Shown in pieces: positions 32,426-40,655 of a stretch of DNA of 64,000 nucleotides. Source of the stretch: UBA4416 sp943362175 (GTDB taxonomy: Bacteria > Bacteroidota > Bacteroidia > B-17B0 > Aurantibacillaceae); contig CALRIU020000007.1 of NCBI GenBank assembly GCA_943362175.1, positions 124,001 to 188,000 on the forward strand. Reading direction: 5' to 3'. Under the pieces are notes generated by a model. That model was not told where the DNA came from and searched no databases. It saw only the letters and a list, made by a program, of their open reading frames with translations. Both the position numbers and the translations under genes were made by a program. The stretch's first letter is position 1, and each line of letters starts with the position of its first letter.

Positions 32426-34162
32426 CTAAAATAAAGCGGTGAGGCCTGCATGTATTTTCCCCGTACGGAGATCAAAAGAGTTACCCATCTGCTGGCCGAG
32501 CCCATAGCTTAAGTTAAAAATGCCGGCTTTGGTTTCGAAGTTGATTCCCGCACCCACACTGAGCGGCGTATCGGTAAGGTAACCGCTAACACTGCTGCTT
32601 TCGTACCAGGCGCCTTCTGCAAATACAAAGATATTGGAGTTCTTTTCGAAGAGGAAGCGGTATTCCACCGTCGGGATCACGTAGCTGGAAGCATAAATAC
32701 TCTCCTCATCAAACCCGCGCAGGGTGCGCAGGCCACCGATCCGGAACAATTCGTTCCTGTAGATCACATTGCCGAACACACTGCCGGCCTGCGCCGAAAG
32801 CTTGAGCACATGGTTCTTCACCAAATGGATATAGCCCACCACATCCCCGTCTACCTGGTATTGGGTGCTCTTCAGCTGCACAGAGGTATAAACCGCATCA
32901 TTGATCCGGGGATTTTTTTTGATCTCTCGGTTTCCCACCGAGCCCTGTAAGTTGATGTGAAAGCCTTTCTTAGGATTGAACTTATAATCGAACTTCTCCA
33001 TGAAAGCCCCCACACCGTACGACTTCGTGACCACATCGGCATATTCGGGCAATACGGTGGCATTGGCAAGGTAGGAGGTGGCGATGAGGTTGGCGTTGCG
33101 CTGCTTATAAAACACCTTGAAAAAATTGAGCCCGCTGAAATAATAGTTAAATCCCAGGCCATTGGTCACGTCAATGAAGGTGCTGTCTTTTTTATAGAGC
33201 TTGATGGTATAATCCACGCCCAGCGGCAGGCCCGCAATGTAAGGATACACCACCTGTGCCCTGAGGTCCTGCGTTTGCGACTGCAGGCGGCGCCAGTTAA
33301 TATCGAAGGTCTCTCCGTTTTTGAAGATCGTGTTCACCAGCCTGATCTTCACATCCCCTGTAAAAATAGTCTTACCGTTATCTCCCGGCAGGATGCCGAC
33401 AATCCCGTCGAACTGCGAAGCATTTTTCTTATCAAGGAAAAGGTACAGCTTATTCTGTTTATCCGTCAGGCGCATCATCGGCGGCCTGCTCTCCGTGACG
33501 AAGGGCAGCTGCCTGATCTTATACGACACCGAGCGGAAAGCCTCTTCATTGTAAGGCATGCCATTCTTTATTCCCAGGTAGCGCATCAGGAATTTGCGGT
33601 TCACCTTCCCCTCTCCTTCCGTGAGGAGGCTGTCGAGTTTCAGAAATTCTTTTTTATCGATCACCAGTTTGGCCTGCAGCATACCCTCTGCGGCCTGCAC
33701 GCTGTCGAGCCGGGCAGTGGCAAAAGGGTAACCGTGGTTTTCGTAATACACGATCAGCTTTTCCATAAAGCCGGAAAGCTCGTGGTACTTAAAAGGGCGG
33801 TTGCTGAAAAAATGTTCGTTGTAGCCCAGCCTGCTCACAATGGCCTGGTCCTTTTTGTCGTAGCCCAGCTTGACCCATTTGTATTTTTGCCCGGCCACCA
33901 TGTATGCCTTGCAGCCTATGGAATCGCACACAAGGCTATCGATGCCTGCCGTAATAAACCCTTCGTTAACAAGTGCCACATACACCTGGTTGATTTCCTT
34001 TTGCAGGAACTCCTTGTTGGCGAACTGCCTTTTGTAAGTGATTTGTTTGAAGATCTTCTGGCTATCGGTATGGATGATATGAAGCTGGTAGCCCGGTTGA
34101 GCCAGCAGAGCCGGTCTGCAGCAGCCCAGGAAAAGAAGAAAATATGTTAATTTTTTTATCAA
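32426..34162 (-). CDS. Omp85/BamA-like outer membrane protein
   Basis: 578 aa. A signal peptide (MIKKLTYFLLFLGCCRPALL plus AQ) precedes a periplasmic region with POTRA-like repeats (about 40-230, including FMEKLIVYYENHGYPFATA). A 16-strand-type barrel follows (about 250-578) with the L6 signature LRTLRGFDEESIY near 480-490 and YGLGQQMGNSFDLRTG. The protein ends HAGLTALF with a terminal Phe. The shorter size and low POTRA number suggest a TamA- or TpsB-like relative, not the essential BamA (usually over 750 aa). It lies 38 nt upstream of the SpoIIE receptor gene on the same strand, so the two may be co-transcribed. The cargo is unknown. Confidence 0.82.
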   Translation of the reverse strand: MIKKLTYFLLFLGCCRPALLAQPGYQLHIIHTDSQKIFKQITYKRQFANKEFLQKEINQVYVALVNEGFITAGIDSLVCDSIGCKAYMVAGQKYKWVKLGYDKKDQAIVSRLGYNEHFFSNRPFKYHELSGFMEKLIVYYENHGYPFATARLDSVQAAEGMLQAKLVIDKKEFLKLDSLLTEGEGKVNRKFLMRYLGIKNGMPYNEEAFRSVSYKIRQLPFVTESRPPMMRLTDKQNKLYLFLDKKNASQFDGIVGILPGDNGKTIFTGDVKIRLVNTIFKNGETFDINWRRLQSQTQDLRAQVVYPYIAGLPLGVDYTIKLYKKDSTFIDVTNGLGFNYYFSGLNFFKVFYKQRNANLIATSYLANATVLPEYADVVTKSYGVGAFMEKFDYKFNPKKGFHINLQGSVGNREIKKNPRINDAVYTSVQLKSTQYQVDGDVVGYIHLVKNHVLKLSAQAGSVFGNVIYRNELFRIGGLRTLRGFDEESIYASSYVIPTVEYRFLFEKNSNIFVFAEGAWYESSSVSGYLTDTPLSVGAGINFETKAGIFNLSYGLGQQMGNSFDLRTGKIHAGLTALF

Positions 34163-34322
34163 TAAGCCTTTTTCTAAGGTAATTATTTTTTACTTTCACT
34201 GAATAATTTACGGTCCCTGCAAAACGTAATCTTTGCCGATATATTGCGGGACACAGCTTTAATGAACCATCACAAAAATACAAACTATGACCGACCTGAG
34301 TGCCGTTAAAACAACAAATCCT

Positions 34323-34913
34323 ATGAAACGCATTATCATCATCGCCGGAATTTCCCTCTTTCTTGTCATCTTGCTGGGCTACGGCTGCAGCAAGCGAAAC
34401 TCATTCGTGATGCTAAACGAGGAAGTGGCCTCGCAGCTGCACCAGGTGGAAAGCCAGTACCAGCGCCGTGCCGACCTCATCCCCTCTATCGTAAAAACGG
34501 TGGAAGCGGAGGCCAATTTCGAAAAATCGACATTGATTGCGGTGGTGGAAGCCAGGGCCAAAGCGACGCAGGTAACGATTGACCCAACGAATATGACAGA
34601 GGAAAACATGCAACGCTTCAAGCAGGCGCAGGGCGAATTGTCTTCTGCGCTTTCCAAGCTGCTCGTGGTTTCCGAAAATTATCCCAACCTCAAATCGAGC
34701 CAGGCCTTCAGCGAGCTGCGCGTAGAGCTCGAAGGCTGCGAGAACCGCATCGCCGTGGAGCGGATGAAATACAACGAAACCGTGAAAGCCTTCAACGTCG
34801 GCATCAAAAAAATGCCGGGAAGCTTCTTTGCCTGGGGCTATAAAGATGCCGTTTACTTCGAGGCCGAAGCCGGCGCTGAGAAAGCTCCTAAATTTGATAT
34901 CAATATCAAATAA
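34323..34913 (+). CDS. lemA: LemA family protein
   Basis: 196 aa from the ATG at 34323 (MKRIIIIAGISLFLVILL); a start at 34287 would add 12 polar residues ahead of the membrane helix. The helix at residues 4-20 is followed by the helical LemA domain: NEEVASQLHQVESQYQRRAD, LIPSIVKTVEAEANFEK and VVEARAKA. LemA proteins are membrane-anchored helical bundles, usually next to TPM-domain genes, as here. The role in this phylum is unknown. One base separates it from the next gene. Confidence 0.92.
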   Translation: MKRIIIIAGISLFLVILLGYGCSKRNSFVMLNEEVASQLHQVESQYQRRADLIPSIVKTVEAEANFEKSTLIAVVEARAKATQVTIDPTNMTEENMQRFKQAQGELSSALSKLLVVSENYPNLKSSQAFSELRVELEGCENRIAVERMKYNETVKAFNVGIKKMPGSFFAWGYKDAVYFEAEAGAEKAPKFDINIK

Positions 34914-34914
34914 C

Positions 34915-35349
34915 ATGTTTTTCGATAAGAAGTTACTCGCCAAAGAGGAAGAAGCCCGGCTCATCAAAGCCATAGAGCTTGCCGAGAAGCAAACTTCGGG
35001 CGAGATCCGCGTACACATCGAGAAGGAAAGCAGGGAAGATGCTGTGACTGCCTGTGTAGCCAAGTTCCATGAACTCAACATGCAAAACACAAAGCAGCGG
35101 AACGCCATCCTGTTCTACCTGGCCTATAAGTCCAAATCCTTTGCCGTATGGGGCGACGAGGGCATCCATGAAATTGTGAAAGATGAATTCTGGAAAAGCA
35201 TTACCGACCGCGCCATCGAACATTTCAAACAGGGCGATTACATCACCGGCCTCGAAAAATCCATTGAGCTCTGCGGCGAGCAACTGAAACAGCATTTCCC
35301 TTTACAGCATGACGATACCGATGAGCTTCCGAACCAGATCTCGTATTAG
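34915..35349 (+). CDS. TPM-domain protein (soluble, YgcG-like)
   Basis: 144 aa from the ATG at 34915 (MFFDKKLLAKEEEARL); longer frames run back into lemA. It carries a TPM fold (SGEIRVHIEKES, QRNAILFYLAYKSKSFAVW, GDYITGLEKSIE) without a signal peptide or membrane segment, so it should be cytoplasmic. It lies one base after lemA and overlaps the next gene by 41 nt, which supports co-translation. TPM domains occur in photosystem repair and in YgcG proteins; the molecular function here is unknown. Confidence 0.88.
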   Translation: MFFDKKLLAKEEEARLIKAIELAEKQTSGEIRVHIEKESREDAVTACVAKFHELNMQNTKQRNAILFYLAYKSKSFAVWGDEGIHEIVKDEFWKSITDRAIEHFKQGDYITGLEKSIELCGEQLKQHFPLQHDDTDELPNQISY

Positions 35350-36121
35350 CCTAAGCCGGAAGCTCTGGATCATCGCGCTGATCACAGGCTTCTTCTTCAC
35401 GGAGGCGTTTGCACAGATCCCGGCCCGGCCTTCGCCGCCGAGGCTGGTCAACAACCTTTCCAAACAACAGCCCGGCTTTTTATCACAGCAGCAGGAGCAA
35501 AGCCTTGAGCGGACACTCCGGGATTTCAGCGAGGAAACCTCCAACCAGATCTGCATCGTCATCGTGGACGACCTCAACGGAATGGATGAGGCATCCTTTT
35601 CAACAAAGATCCTCAACGACTGGGGAATCGGCAGCCGCAAAAACAACAATGGCGTGGTAATCCTTGTGAAGCCCACCGGCGGCGAAGGACAACGCAAGCT
35701 CTTCATTTCCGTGGGCTATGGCCTGGAAGGCGCCATCACCGATCTTCAAACCAAACACATCCGTGAAAACGATATCGTTCCCTATTTTCAAAAAGGCCAA
35801 TACTACGAGGGCCTCCTTTATGGCGTACAGTCGCTCATGCAGGCTGCCAAAGGCGAATACAATACCGGGAAGAAACGTCACAGGCAGCCGGAAGGCAACT
35901 GGGTGCAGGAGCACCCCATTATCTTCCTGATCCTGGTGATCCTGGCGGTGTACCTGATCTTCCGCACGGGCGGCGGCGGTGGCCTGGGCGGCATTACCTA
36001 TTTCGGAGGCGGCTTTGGCAGAGGCTTCGGAGGCGGAGGCGGTGGATTCTCCGGAGGCGGAGGTTTCGGTGGCTTCGGCGGAGGGCGCGGCGGCGGCGGC
36101 GGTTCCGGCGGCAGCTGGTAA
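35309..36121 (+). CDS. TPM-domain membrane protein with glycine-rich tail (YgcG family)
   Basis: 270 aa. A signal peptide (about 18-35, LWIIALITGFFFTEAFAQ) comes first, then a TPM domain (about 50-185: LSQQQEQSLERTLRDFSEET, ICIVIVDDLNG, LFISVGYGLEGAITD). A membrane helix (HPIIFLILVILAVYLIF, about 208-224) precedes a tail made almost only of Gly, Ser and Phe to the end. That is the standard YgcG layout. It overlaps the preceding TPM gene by 41 nt; a start at 35321 is an alternative. lemA and the two TPM genes form one operon. Confidence 0.92.
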   Translation: MTIPMSFRTRSRISLSRKLWIIALITGFFFTEAFAQIPARPSPPRLVNNLSKQQPGFLSQQQEQSLERTLRDFSEETSNQICIVIVDDLNGMDEASFSTKILNDWGIGSRKNNNGVVILVKPTGGEGQRKLFISVGYGLEGAITDLQTKHIRENDIVPYFQKGQYYEGLLYGVQSLMQAAKGEYNTGKKRHRQPEGNWVQEHPIIFLILVILAVYLIFRTGGGGGLGGITYFGGGFGRGFGGGGGGFSGGGGFGGFGGGRGGGGGSGGSW

Positions 36122-36341
36122 ATTATAATAGTCCGTCACGACGCATCGTGATTGCCGGCACTTTGCAAAAACCGCATCAGGAACGACTCCGAAAGAAGCA
36201 ATAGCGATACACTTCGCGATATCCCGGCCGAAAAGAACAAACGGCCGGGCAACCCGAAGAGACAGATGTGTAACATCAACGATATTCCGGTTAAATCCGA
36301 TTAAAAAAATTATTGTATATTTAATATCAAAATATACATGC
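36122..36341. other. Intergenic spacer
   Basis: About 220 bp between the YgcG gene and the T9SS gene. I see no gene; the last 40 bp are AT-rich and probably contain the promoter of the following gene, though no clear consensus stands out. Confidence 0.4.
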
Positions 36342-37427
36342 ATGAAAAAACGATTACTCTCCCTCATCAGTTTTCTGCCTCTTTTTGTAAATGCCCAGAT
36401 CAGCATTACATCCTCTAACATGCCCGTGTCGGGCGATACCTGCCGCTATAGCACAGCCAACGTATCTGCGGTAGGCAACTACAGCGCCACCGGCACCAAT
36501 TTCAGCTGGAGTTTTTCCATGACCCCAACCGGGCAGGATATCCGCAAATTCCAGGCATCGGCCCAAACGCCTTATTTCTTTTACTTCCTGTTCCCGAAAT
36601 ACGGCGAAAAGATCCTCGACTCCGTACCTATTCCCAACATTCCGGGAAATCCTATCAGTATCCGCAACATCTACAGCTTTTACAAAAAAGTGACCACACC
36701 TTCCTCCTTTAATTCCGAAGGCCTGGGGCTTACCATGTCGGGCATTCCCATCGGTGCTACCTACAGCGATGAAGACGAGCTCTATAAATTTCCATTAGCC
36801 TACGGCAACCGGGATTCTACGACATTTAAGCTGTCTACGCCAACCAATACGATGATCCCCTTCACCTACAAAAAACAGGGCTACCGCATTACCGAGGCCG
36901 ACGGCTGGGGAACTATCACCACGCCTTATGGCACGGCTTCCTGCCTGCGGGTTGTTACGACGCAGTACTCTATGGATACGATTACCATTTCCGCTTTACC
37001 GGCCGGGTTCAATAAATTCGGTTTTCCCAATTACATGAGAAGCTACCAATGGCTCACCACAAGCGAAAAGATCCCTTACCTCGAGGTAATGGGCAATGTG
37101 GTGGCCGGAAACTTTACGCCTACCCAGGTGAGGTACCGCGACAGGGCCCGCGTGATTACGGCCATGCCAGAGGAAGCCTTCAGCCCGGTAGTTTCGGTAT
37201 TTCCCAATCCGGCAGTAGATGAGCTTACCATTACTACTGTTCAGCAGGAAGCGCTTTTGATAGAGATCACCGACCTGCAGGGGAAAAGTGTCAGGCAGCT
37301 AAACGTTGAAGGCCGCGCACCTGTGGATCAGCATAAAATAAACGTGGCGGGCCTGGCTAAAGGGCTTTACATTTTAAATGTATCCGGCAAAACCGGCAGG
37401 CAGTCCTTAAAATTTTCGATACAATAA
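36342..37427 (+). CDS. T9SS-exported protein of unknown function
   Basis: 361 aa. A signal peptide (MKKRLLSLISFLPLFVNAQ) is followed by a beta-rich cargo (20-275) of no recognised family, with phrases such as YKFPLAYGNRDSTTF that recur in Bacteroidota secreted proteins. A type A sorting domain ends it (about 285-361): VSVFPNPAVDELTI, LIEITDLQGKSVRQL, LAKGLYILNVSGK and LKFSIQ. It is composed like its neighbours, unlike the AT-rich T9SS genes at 15-18 kb. It is probably monocistronic. Confidence 0.82.
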   Translation: MKKRLLSLISFLPLFVNAQISITSSNMPVSGDTCRYSTANVSAVGNYSATGTNFSWSFSMTPTGQDIRKFQASAQTPYFFYFLFPKYGEKILDSVPIPNIPGNPISIRNIYSFYKKVTTPSSFNSEGLGLTMSGIPIGATYSDEDELYKFPLAYGNRDSTTFKLSTPTNTMIPFTYKKQGYRITEADGWGTITTPYGTASCLRVVTTQYSMDTITISALPAGFNKFGFPNYMRSYQWLTTSEKIPYLEVMGNVVAGNFTPTQVRYRDRARVITAMPEEAFSPVVSVFPNPAVDELTITTVQQEALLIEITDLQGKSVRQLNVEGRAPVDQHKINVAGLAKGLYILNVSGKTGRQSLKFSIQ

Positions 37428-37484
37428 TTTTTTATAATCAATAAATCATTTATTTTTACCCCATTAATTTTTTAAAACTATCTC

Positions 37485-37814
37485 ATGAGCTCAGGTCACG
37501 ATCACCACGACAACCATTCCAAAGAACCAAAAACCGTTTCTTTCCGTACGCCTTTGATTATGGGCTTAGTGACTATATTGATTATCGTGTTGTCTGTCAA
37601 TGCCTGCGATAAGAAAGACCACTGCTGCGAGGACGGCACTAAATGTGAACAGGAAGCCGGCGGACACGGTGAGCATGGTGGCCACGAAACAGGAGGCCAT
37701 GAAGAGCACATGGAAAAACACGATGAGGCAGCTCCCGTTGTAGCAGACTCCACCGCTGCAAAAGCCGATACCACTGTAAAAGCGGAAGCACACGCCGCAG
37801 AAGCACACCACTAA
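37485..37814 (+). CDS. Small His-rich membrane protein
   Basis: 109 aa. A polar, His-rich N-terminus (SSGHDHHDNHSKEP) precedes one membrane helix (about 25-40, LIMGLVTILIIVLSV) and NACDKKDHCCEDGTKCEQ. The rest is low-complexity His/Gly/Glu/Ala, for example GGHGEHGGHETGGHEEHMEK. The Cys and His clusters on both sides of the membrane suggest metal binding (Zn, Ni, Cu), though this is composition only. I know no family for it. A terminator follows at 37840-37867. Confidence 0.65.
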   Translation: MSSGHDHHDNHSKEPKTVSFRTPLIMGLVTILIIVLSVNACDKKDHCCEDGTKCEQEAGGHGEHGGHETGGHEEHMEKHDEAAPVVADSTAAKADTTVKAEAHAAEAHH

Positions 37815-37839
37815 GACGATATAAGGGATGATATAACCA

Positions 37840-37867
37840 AAGCCTTCACACACGTGAGGGCTTTTTT
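37840..37867 (+). terminator. Terminator of the His-rich gene
   Basis: AAGCCTTCAC (37840-37849) pairs with GTGAGGGCTT (37854-37863) with one G-T pair, then TTTT. Confidence 0.85.
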
Positions 37868-37879
37868 GTGCTTTGTTCC

Positions 37880-38014
37880 GGTGACTTCGACTCCGCTCAG
37901 CCACCGTGGTTATCATTCGCGCAGTCACCGGTTATGCAACTGATTTGCTGATCGAAGGGTTCCTGAGCTGCCACCTGTCGGAGTCGAAACCTGGTGGCGG
38001 AGCGGAGTCGAAGC
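37880..38014. repeat. Pair of inverted REP-like repeats
   Basis: GACTTCGACTCCGCTCAGCC (within 37880-37905) and its inverted relative GGAGCGGAGTCGAAGCC (within 37993-38014) flank about 90 bp in the gap between the His-rich gene and gcdH. The same motif type (CTTCGACnnnnCTCAGCC) is seen near 12551, 44590, 50464, 53510, 61710 and 62072. Confidence 0.6.
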
Positions 38015-38081
38015 CCAAATATTTAGTTTCGGAAAACAAGGGATTTTTTGTAATATTGCTGCCTTTAAACCCAACTACATT

Positions 38082-39266
38082 ATGGCTACAGATAACTTTC
38101 AGGCTCACGATTATTATTTAATGGATGAATTGCTGACCGATGAACAGAAATTAATCCGCGAAACCGCCCGCGCCTGGGTAAAAAAGGAAGTAACTCCTAT
38201 TGTGGAAGAGGCTTGCCAGACAACCACTTTTCCTAAACAATGGATCAAAGGATTAGCCGAGATCGGCGCCTTCGGTCCTTATATTCCTGCAGAGTACGGC
38301 GGTCCCGGCCTCGACCAGATCTCCTACGGCCTCATCATGCAGGAGTTGGAGCGCGGCGACAGCGGCCTGCGTTCCACGGCATCTGTACAAAGCTCCCTGG
38401 TGATGTACCCGATTTATTCTTACGGAAGCGAAGAGCAAAAAAAGAAATATTTACCGAAACTGGCTTCCGGCGACCTCATGGGCTGCTTCGGCCTCACGGA
38501 GCCGGATCATGGCAGTAACCCTGCCGGTATGCTCACCAATTTTAAAGATGCGGGCGACGGAAAACACGTGATCCTGAATGGTGCCAAAATGTGGATCAGC
38601 AACTCTCCTTTCGCGGATATTGCCGTGGTATGGGCCAAAGACGAAGCCGGCGACATCAGGGGCTTAGTGGTGGAAAGAGGCATGGAAGGCTTCACCACAC
38701 CTGAAACGCATGGCAAATGGAGCTTACGCGCCAGTGCTACCGGTGAGCTGGTGTTCGACAATGTCAAAGTTCCTAAAGAAAATATTTTCCCGAACATCAA
38801 AGGCTTAAAAGGTCCTTTGGGCTGCCTGAACAGCGCCCGTTTCGGCATCTCCTGGGGTGTGATCGGTGCGGCCATGGATTGCTATGACAGCGCGCTGCGT
38901 TACAGCAAAGAACGTATCCAGTTCGGTAAGCCGATCGGTGCTTTCCAGCTCACGCAAAAGAAACTGGCGGAGATGATCACCGAAATTACCAAAGCGCAGT
39001 TGCTCACCTGGAGGCTCGGCGTCCTGAAAAACGAAAACCGCGCTACGCCTGCACAAATCAGTATGGCCAAGCGCAACAATGTGAACATGGCTTTACAGAT
39101 TGCCCGCGAGGCACGCCAGATCCACGGTGGTATGGGCATTACGGGCGAATACCCGATCATGCGCCACATGATGAACCTGGAATCGGTGATTACCTATGAA
39201 GGAACTCACGATATCCACTTGCTCATCACCGGTATGGATGTGACCGGTTTCAACGCCTTCAACTAA
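38082..39266 (+). CDS. gcdH: Glutaryl-CoA dehydrogenase-like acyl-CoA dehydrogenase
   Basis: 394 aa. An acyl-CoA dehydrogenase fold with GCFGLTEPDHGSNPAGM (FAD/substrate), KMWISNSPFADIAVVWAK and the catalytic glutamate in VITYEGTHDIHLLITG near 370-385. The YEGTHDIH-x-LI phrase is typical of glutaryl-CoA dehydrogenases, which oxidise and decarboxylate glutaryl-CoA to crotonyl-CoA in lysine and tryptophan breakdown. Other acyl-CoA dehydrogenases usually read YEGT followed by different residues, so I favour GCDH. No electron-transfer flavoprotein genes are adjacent. A terminator follows. Confidence 0.88.
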   Translation: MATDNFQAHDYYLMDELLTDEQKLIRETARAWVKKEVTPIVEEACQTTTFPKQWIKGLAEIGAFGPYIPAEYGGPGLDQISYGLIMQELERGDSGLRSTASVQSSLVMYPIYSYGSEEQKKKYLPKLASGDLMGCFGLTEPDHGSNPAGMLTNFKDAGDGKHVILNGAKMWISNSPFADIAVVWAKDEAGDIRGLVVERGMEGFTTPETHGKWSLRASATGELVFDNVKVPKENIFPNIKGLKGPLGCLNSARFGISWGVIGAAMDCYDSALRYSKERIQFGKPIGAFQLTQKKLAEMITEITKAQLLTWRLGVLKNENRATPAQISMAKRNNVNMALQIAREARQIHGGMGITGEYPIMRHMMNLESVITYEGTHDIHLLITGMDVTGFNAFN

Positions 39267-39279
39267 TTTTTCAACTCCT

Positions 39280-39321
39280 AAAAAAAGCCCGTTGCAATTT
39301 ATCTTGCGACGGGCTTTTTTT
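39280..39321 (+). terminator. Terminator of gcdH
   Basis: AAGCCCGTTGCAA pairs with TTGCGACGGGCTT (one G-T pair), flanked by A and T runs, so it may act in both directions. Confidence 0.9.
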
Positions 39322-39503
39322 GTTACGGCTTGGCGAATGGCTGTTTAAGGTGTGTCCTTATGCTGAGCGCCAGGGATGGAGCGATCTGTCTGAGCTCCTG
39401 GTTTGTTCCCGGAGGGCAAACCAGAGCGAGTCGCGAGAGCCCGCCCGGGCGCCCAAAAATGAACCCTAAATTGCCTGATTTAAACTAAGTGTTTCGCCTA
39501 AAC

Positions 39504-39536
39504 AAAAAATCCCCACGAGACATTCGTGAGGACTTT
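39504..39536 (-). terminator. Terminator of the lipoprotein gene
   Basis: A stem TCCCCACGA (39510-39518) with TCGTGAGGA (39524-39532) has one mismatch; on the minus strand it is followed by TTTTTT. The 39322-39503 gap holds nothing else recognisable. Confidence 0.75.
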
Positions 39537-39557
39537 TCGTGAGGGGGTTCTGAGTAA

Positions 39558-40529
39558 CTAGCTATACCCGAAAATCTTTTTGCTTGTTTTGTTTTTATAG
39601 CTCCACTCCACTTTCCAGCCGTAAGGGCATTGGTTGGCCCCTACGCTTACCGGGTTGCCGCTGGCGTCTACACCAAAGGTGCAATCCAGCGAAAAATCTT
39701 TACTGTCTACTTTAATAACGGCGTTCCCCTGGATCGGCGCCCACCATCCGCAGGTAAAATTCCAGACGATCGGGGTGGATACCTGGCTGGTGAAAGCATC
39801 CCCATCGCGGGTAGTACCGTAGTTTTCCAGGTTGCTGAGGTTATTGGAAGAGCCGATACCCTCGCCGGTGCAGGTCAGGATATTGTTAGGGAAGGTGTAT
39901 GTAAACTTGCGGTTGATGTTGTACACCGCTGTTTTACCATCATCGAACAGGACGTTGAGGTTAGTGCCGGTTACAGAAGTGGCAATGCTCGATTTTGTTT
40001 TGGTGATCAACAGCTCCCACCAACCATCACCGGTTACATTCGTCAGGAGCTGGGTACCATCAAACTGTACACTTTTACTATCGGAGGCACGGGTGATCTT
40101 ATAAGCCAGGTAATCAACCTGTAAAACACAGCCCTGGTCTTTCCAACGCTTGCCTTGTGAATAGCCCTGAATGGTAAGGCGGATGGATCCTGTGCGGGTA
40201 CGGTTACTGATGGTGGTTCCATCATAATTTATTTTAATGGTTCCCTGGTGGATGCCGGTAGTATCAACATTGTAGCCGGTAGCGGTAATGCCTAATACAT
40301 TTTGAATGCTGGTCCCGTTCGAGGTCCGCCCCCGGAGAAGGCTACTATTGCTGATCTCGGTATTTACATCATTCACAGCCGCATCGTTCTCGCTTTGTAC
40401 AGTGCGGTTATCGGCCGAAGCCTGCCCGTCTTCTTTTTTGAATTCCTGCTTCTTTTTGCAAGCTGTAAACGTCAGGACGGAAGCCAGTAAAAGCCCGGAG
40501 ATCCCAAATAATAAACCTTTTGTTTTCAT
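39558..40529 (-). CDS. Outer-membrane lipoprotein of unknown function
   Basis: 323 aa. The signal ends LTFTACKKKQEFKKEDG: a lipobox with Cys24, followed by lysines. The remainder is a beta-type domain (for example GTIKINYDGTTISNRTRTGSIRLTI, and FTCGWWAPIQGNAVIKVD near the end) similar in style to many uncharacterised Bacteroidota lipoproteins. I cannot name a family. It is monocistronic between converging gcdH and the TPR-SpoIIE gene. Confidence 0.7.
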   Translation of the reverse strand: MKTKGLLFGISGLLLASVLTFTACKKKQEFKKEDGQASADNRTVQSENDAAVNDVNTEISNSSLLRGRTSNGTSIQNVLGITATGYNVDTTGIHQGTIKINYDGTTISNRTRTGSIRLTIQGYSQGKRWKDQGCVLQVDYLAYKITRASDSKSVQFDGTQLLTNVTGDGWWELLITKTKSSIATSVTGTNLNVLFDDGKTAVYNINRKFTYTFPNNILTCTGEGIGSSNNLSNLENYGTTRDGDAFTSQVSTPIVWNFTCGWWAPIQGNAVIKVDSKDFSLDCTFGVDASGNPVSVGANQCPYGWKVEWSYKNKTSKKIFGYS

Positions 40530-40655
40530 TCTGTTGTTTTAGATTTTAGTAAACTAATATAGTAAAATTTAAAAAGCAAACATACCGGATTTGTTAAAAT
40601 GACGGTTTCTTTACAAGGAAACAAGTATTGTGCCTAAACTTATTTTTTTATAGAC

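Noticed and set aside
32957..34150. Plus-strand open frame of 397 codons
   Set aside because: It lies opposite the Omp85-like gene and looks like a composition-driven shadow without motifs.
35600..36421. Minus-strand Ala-rich frame
   Set aside because: It is the reverse of the glycine-rich tail of the YgcG protein; low-complexity shadow.
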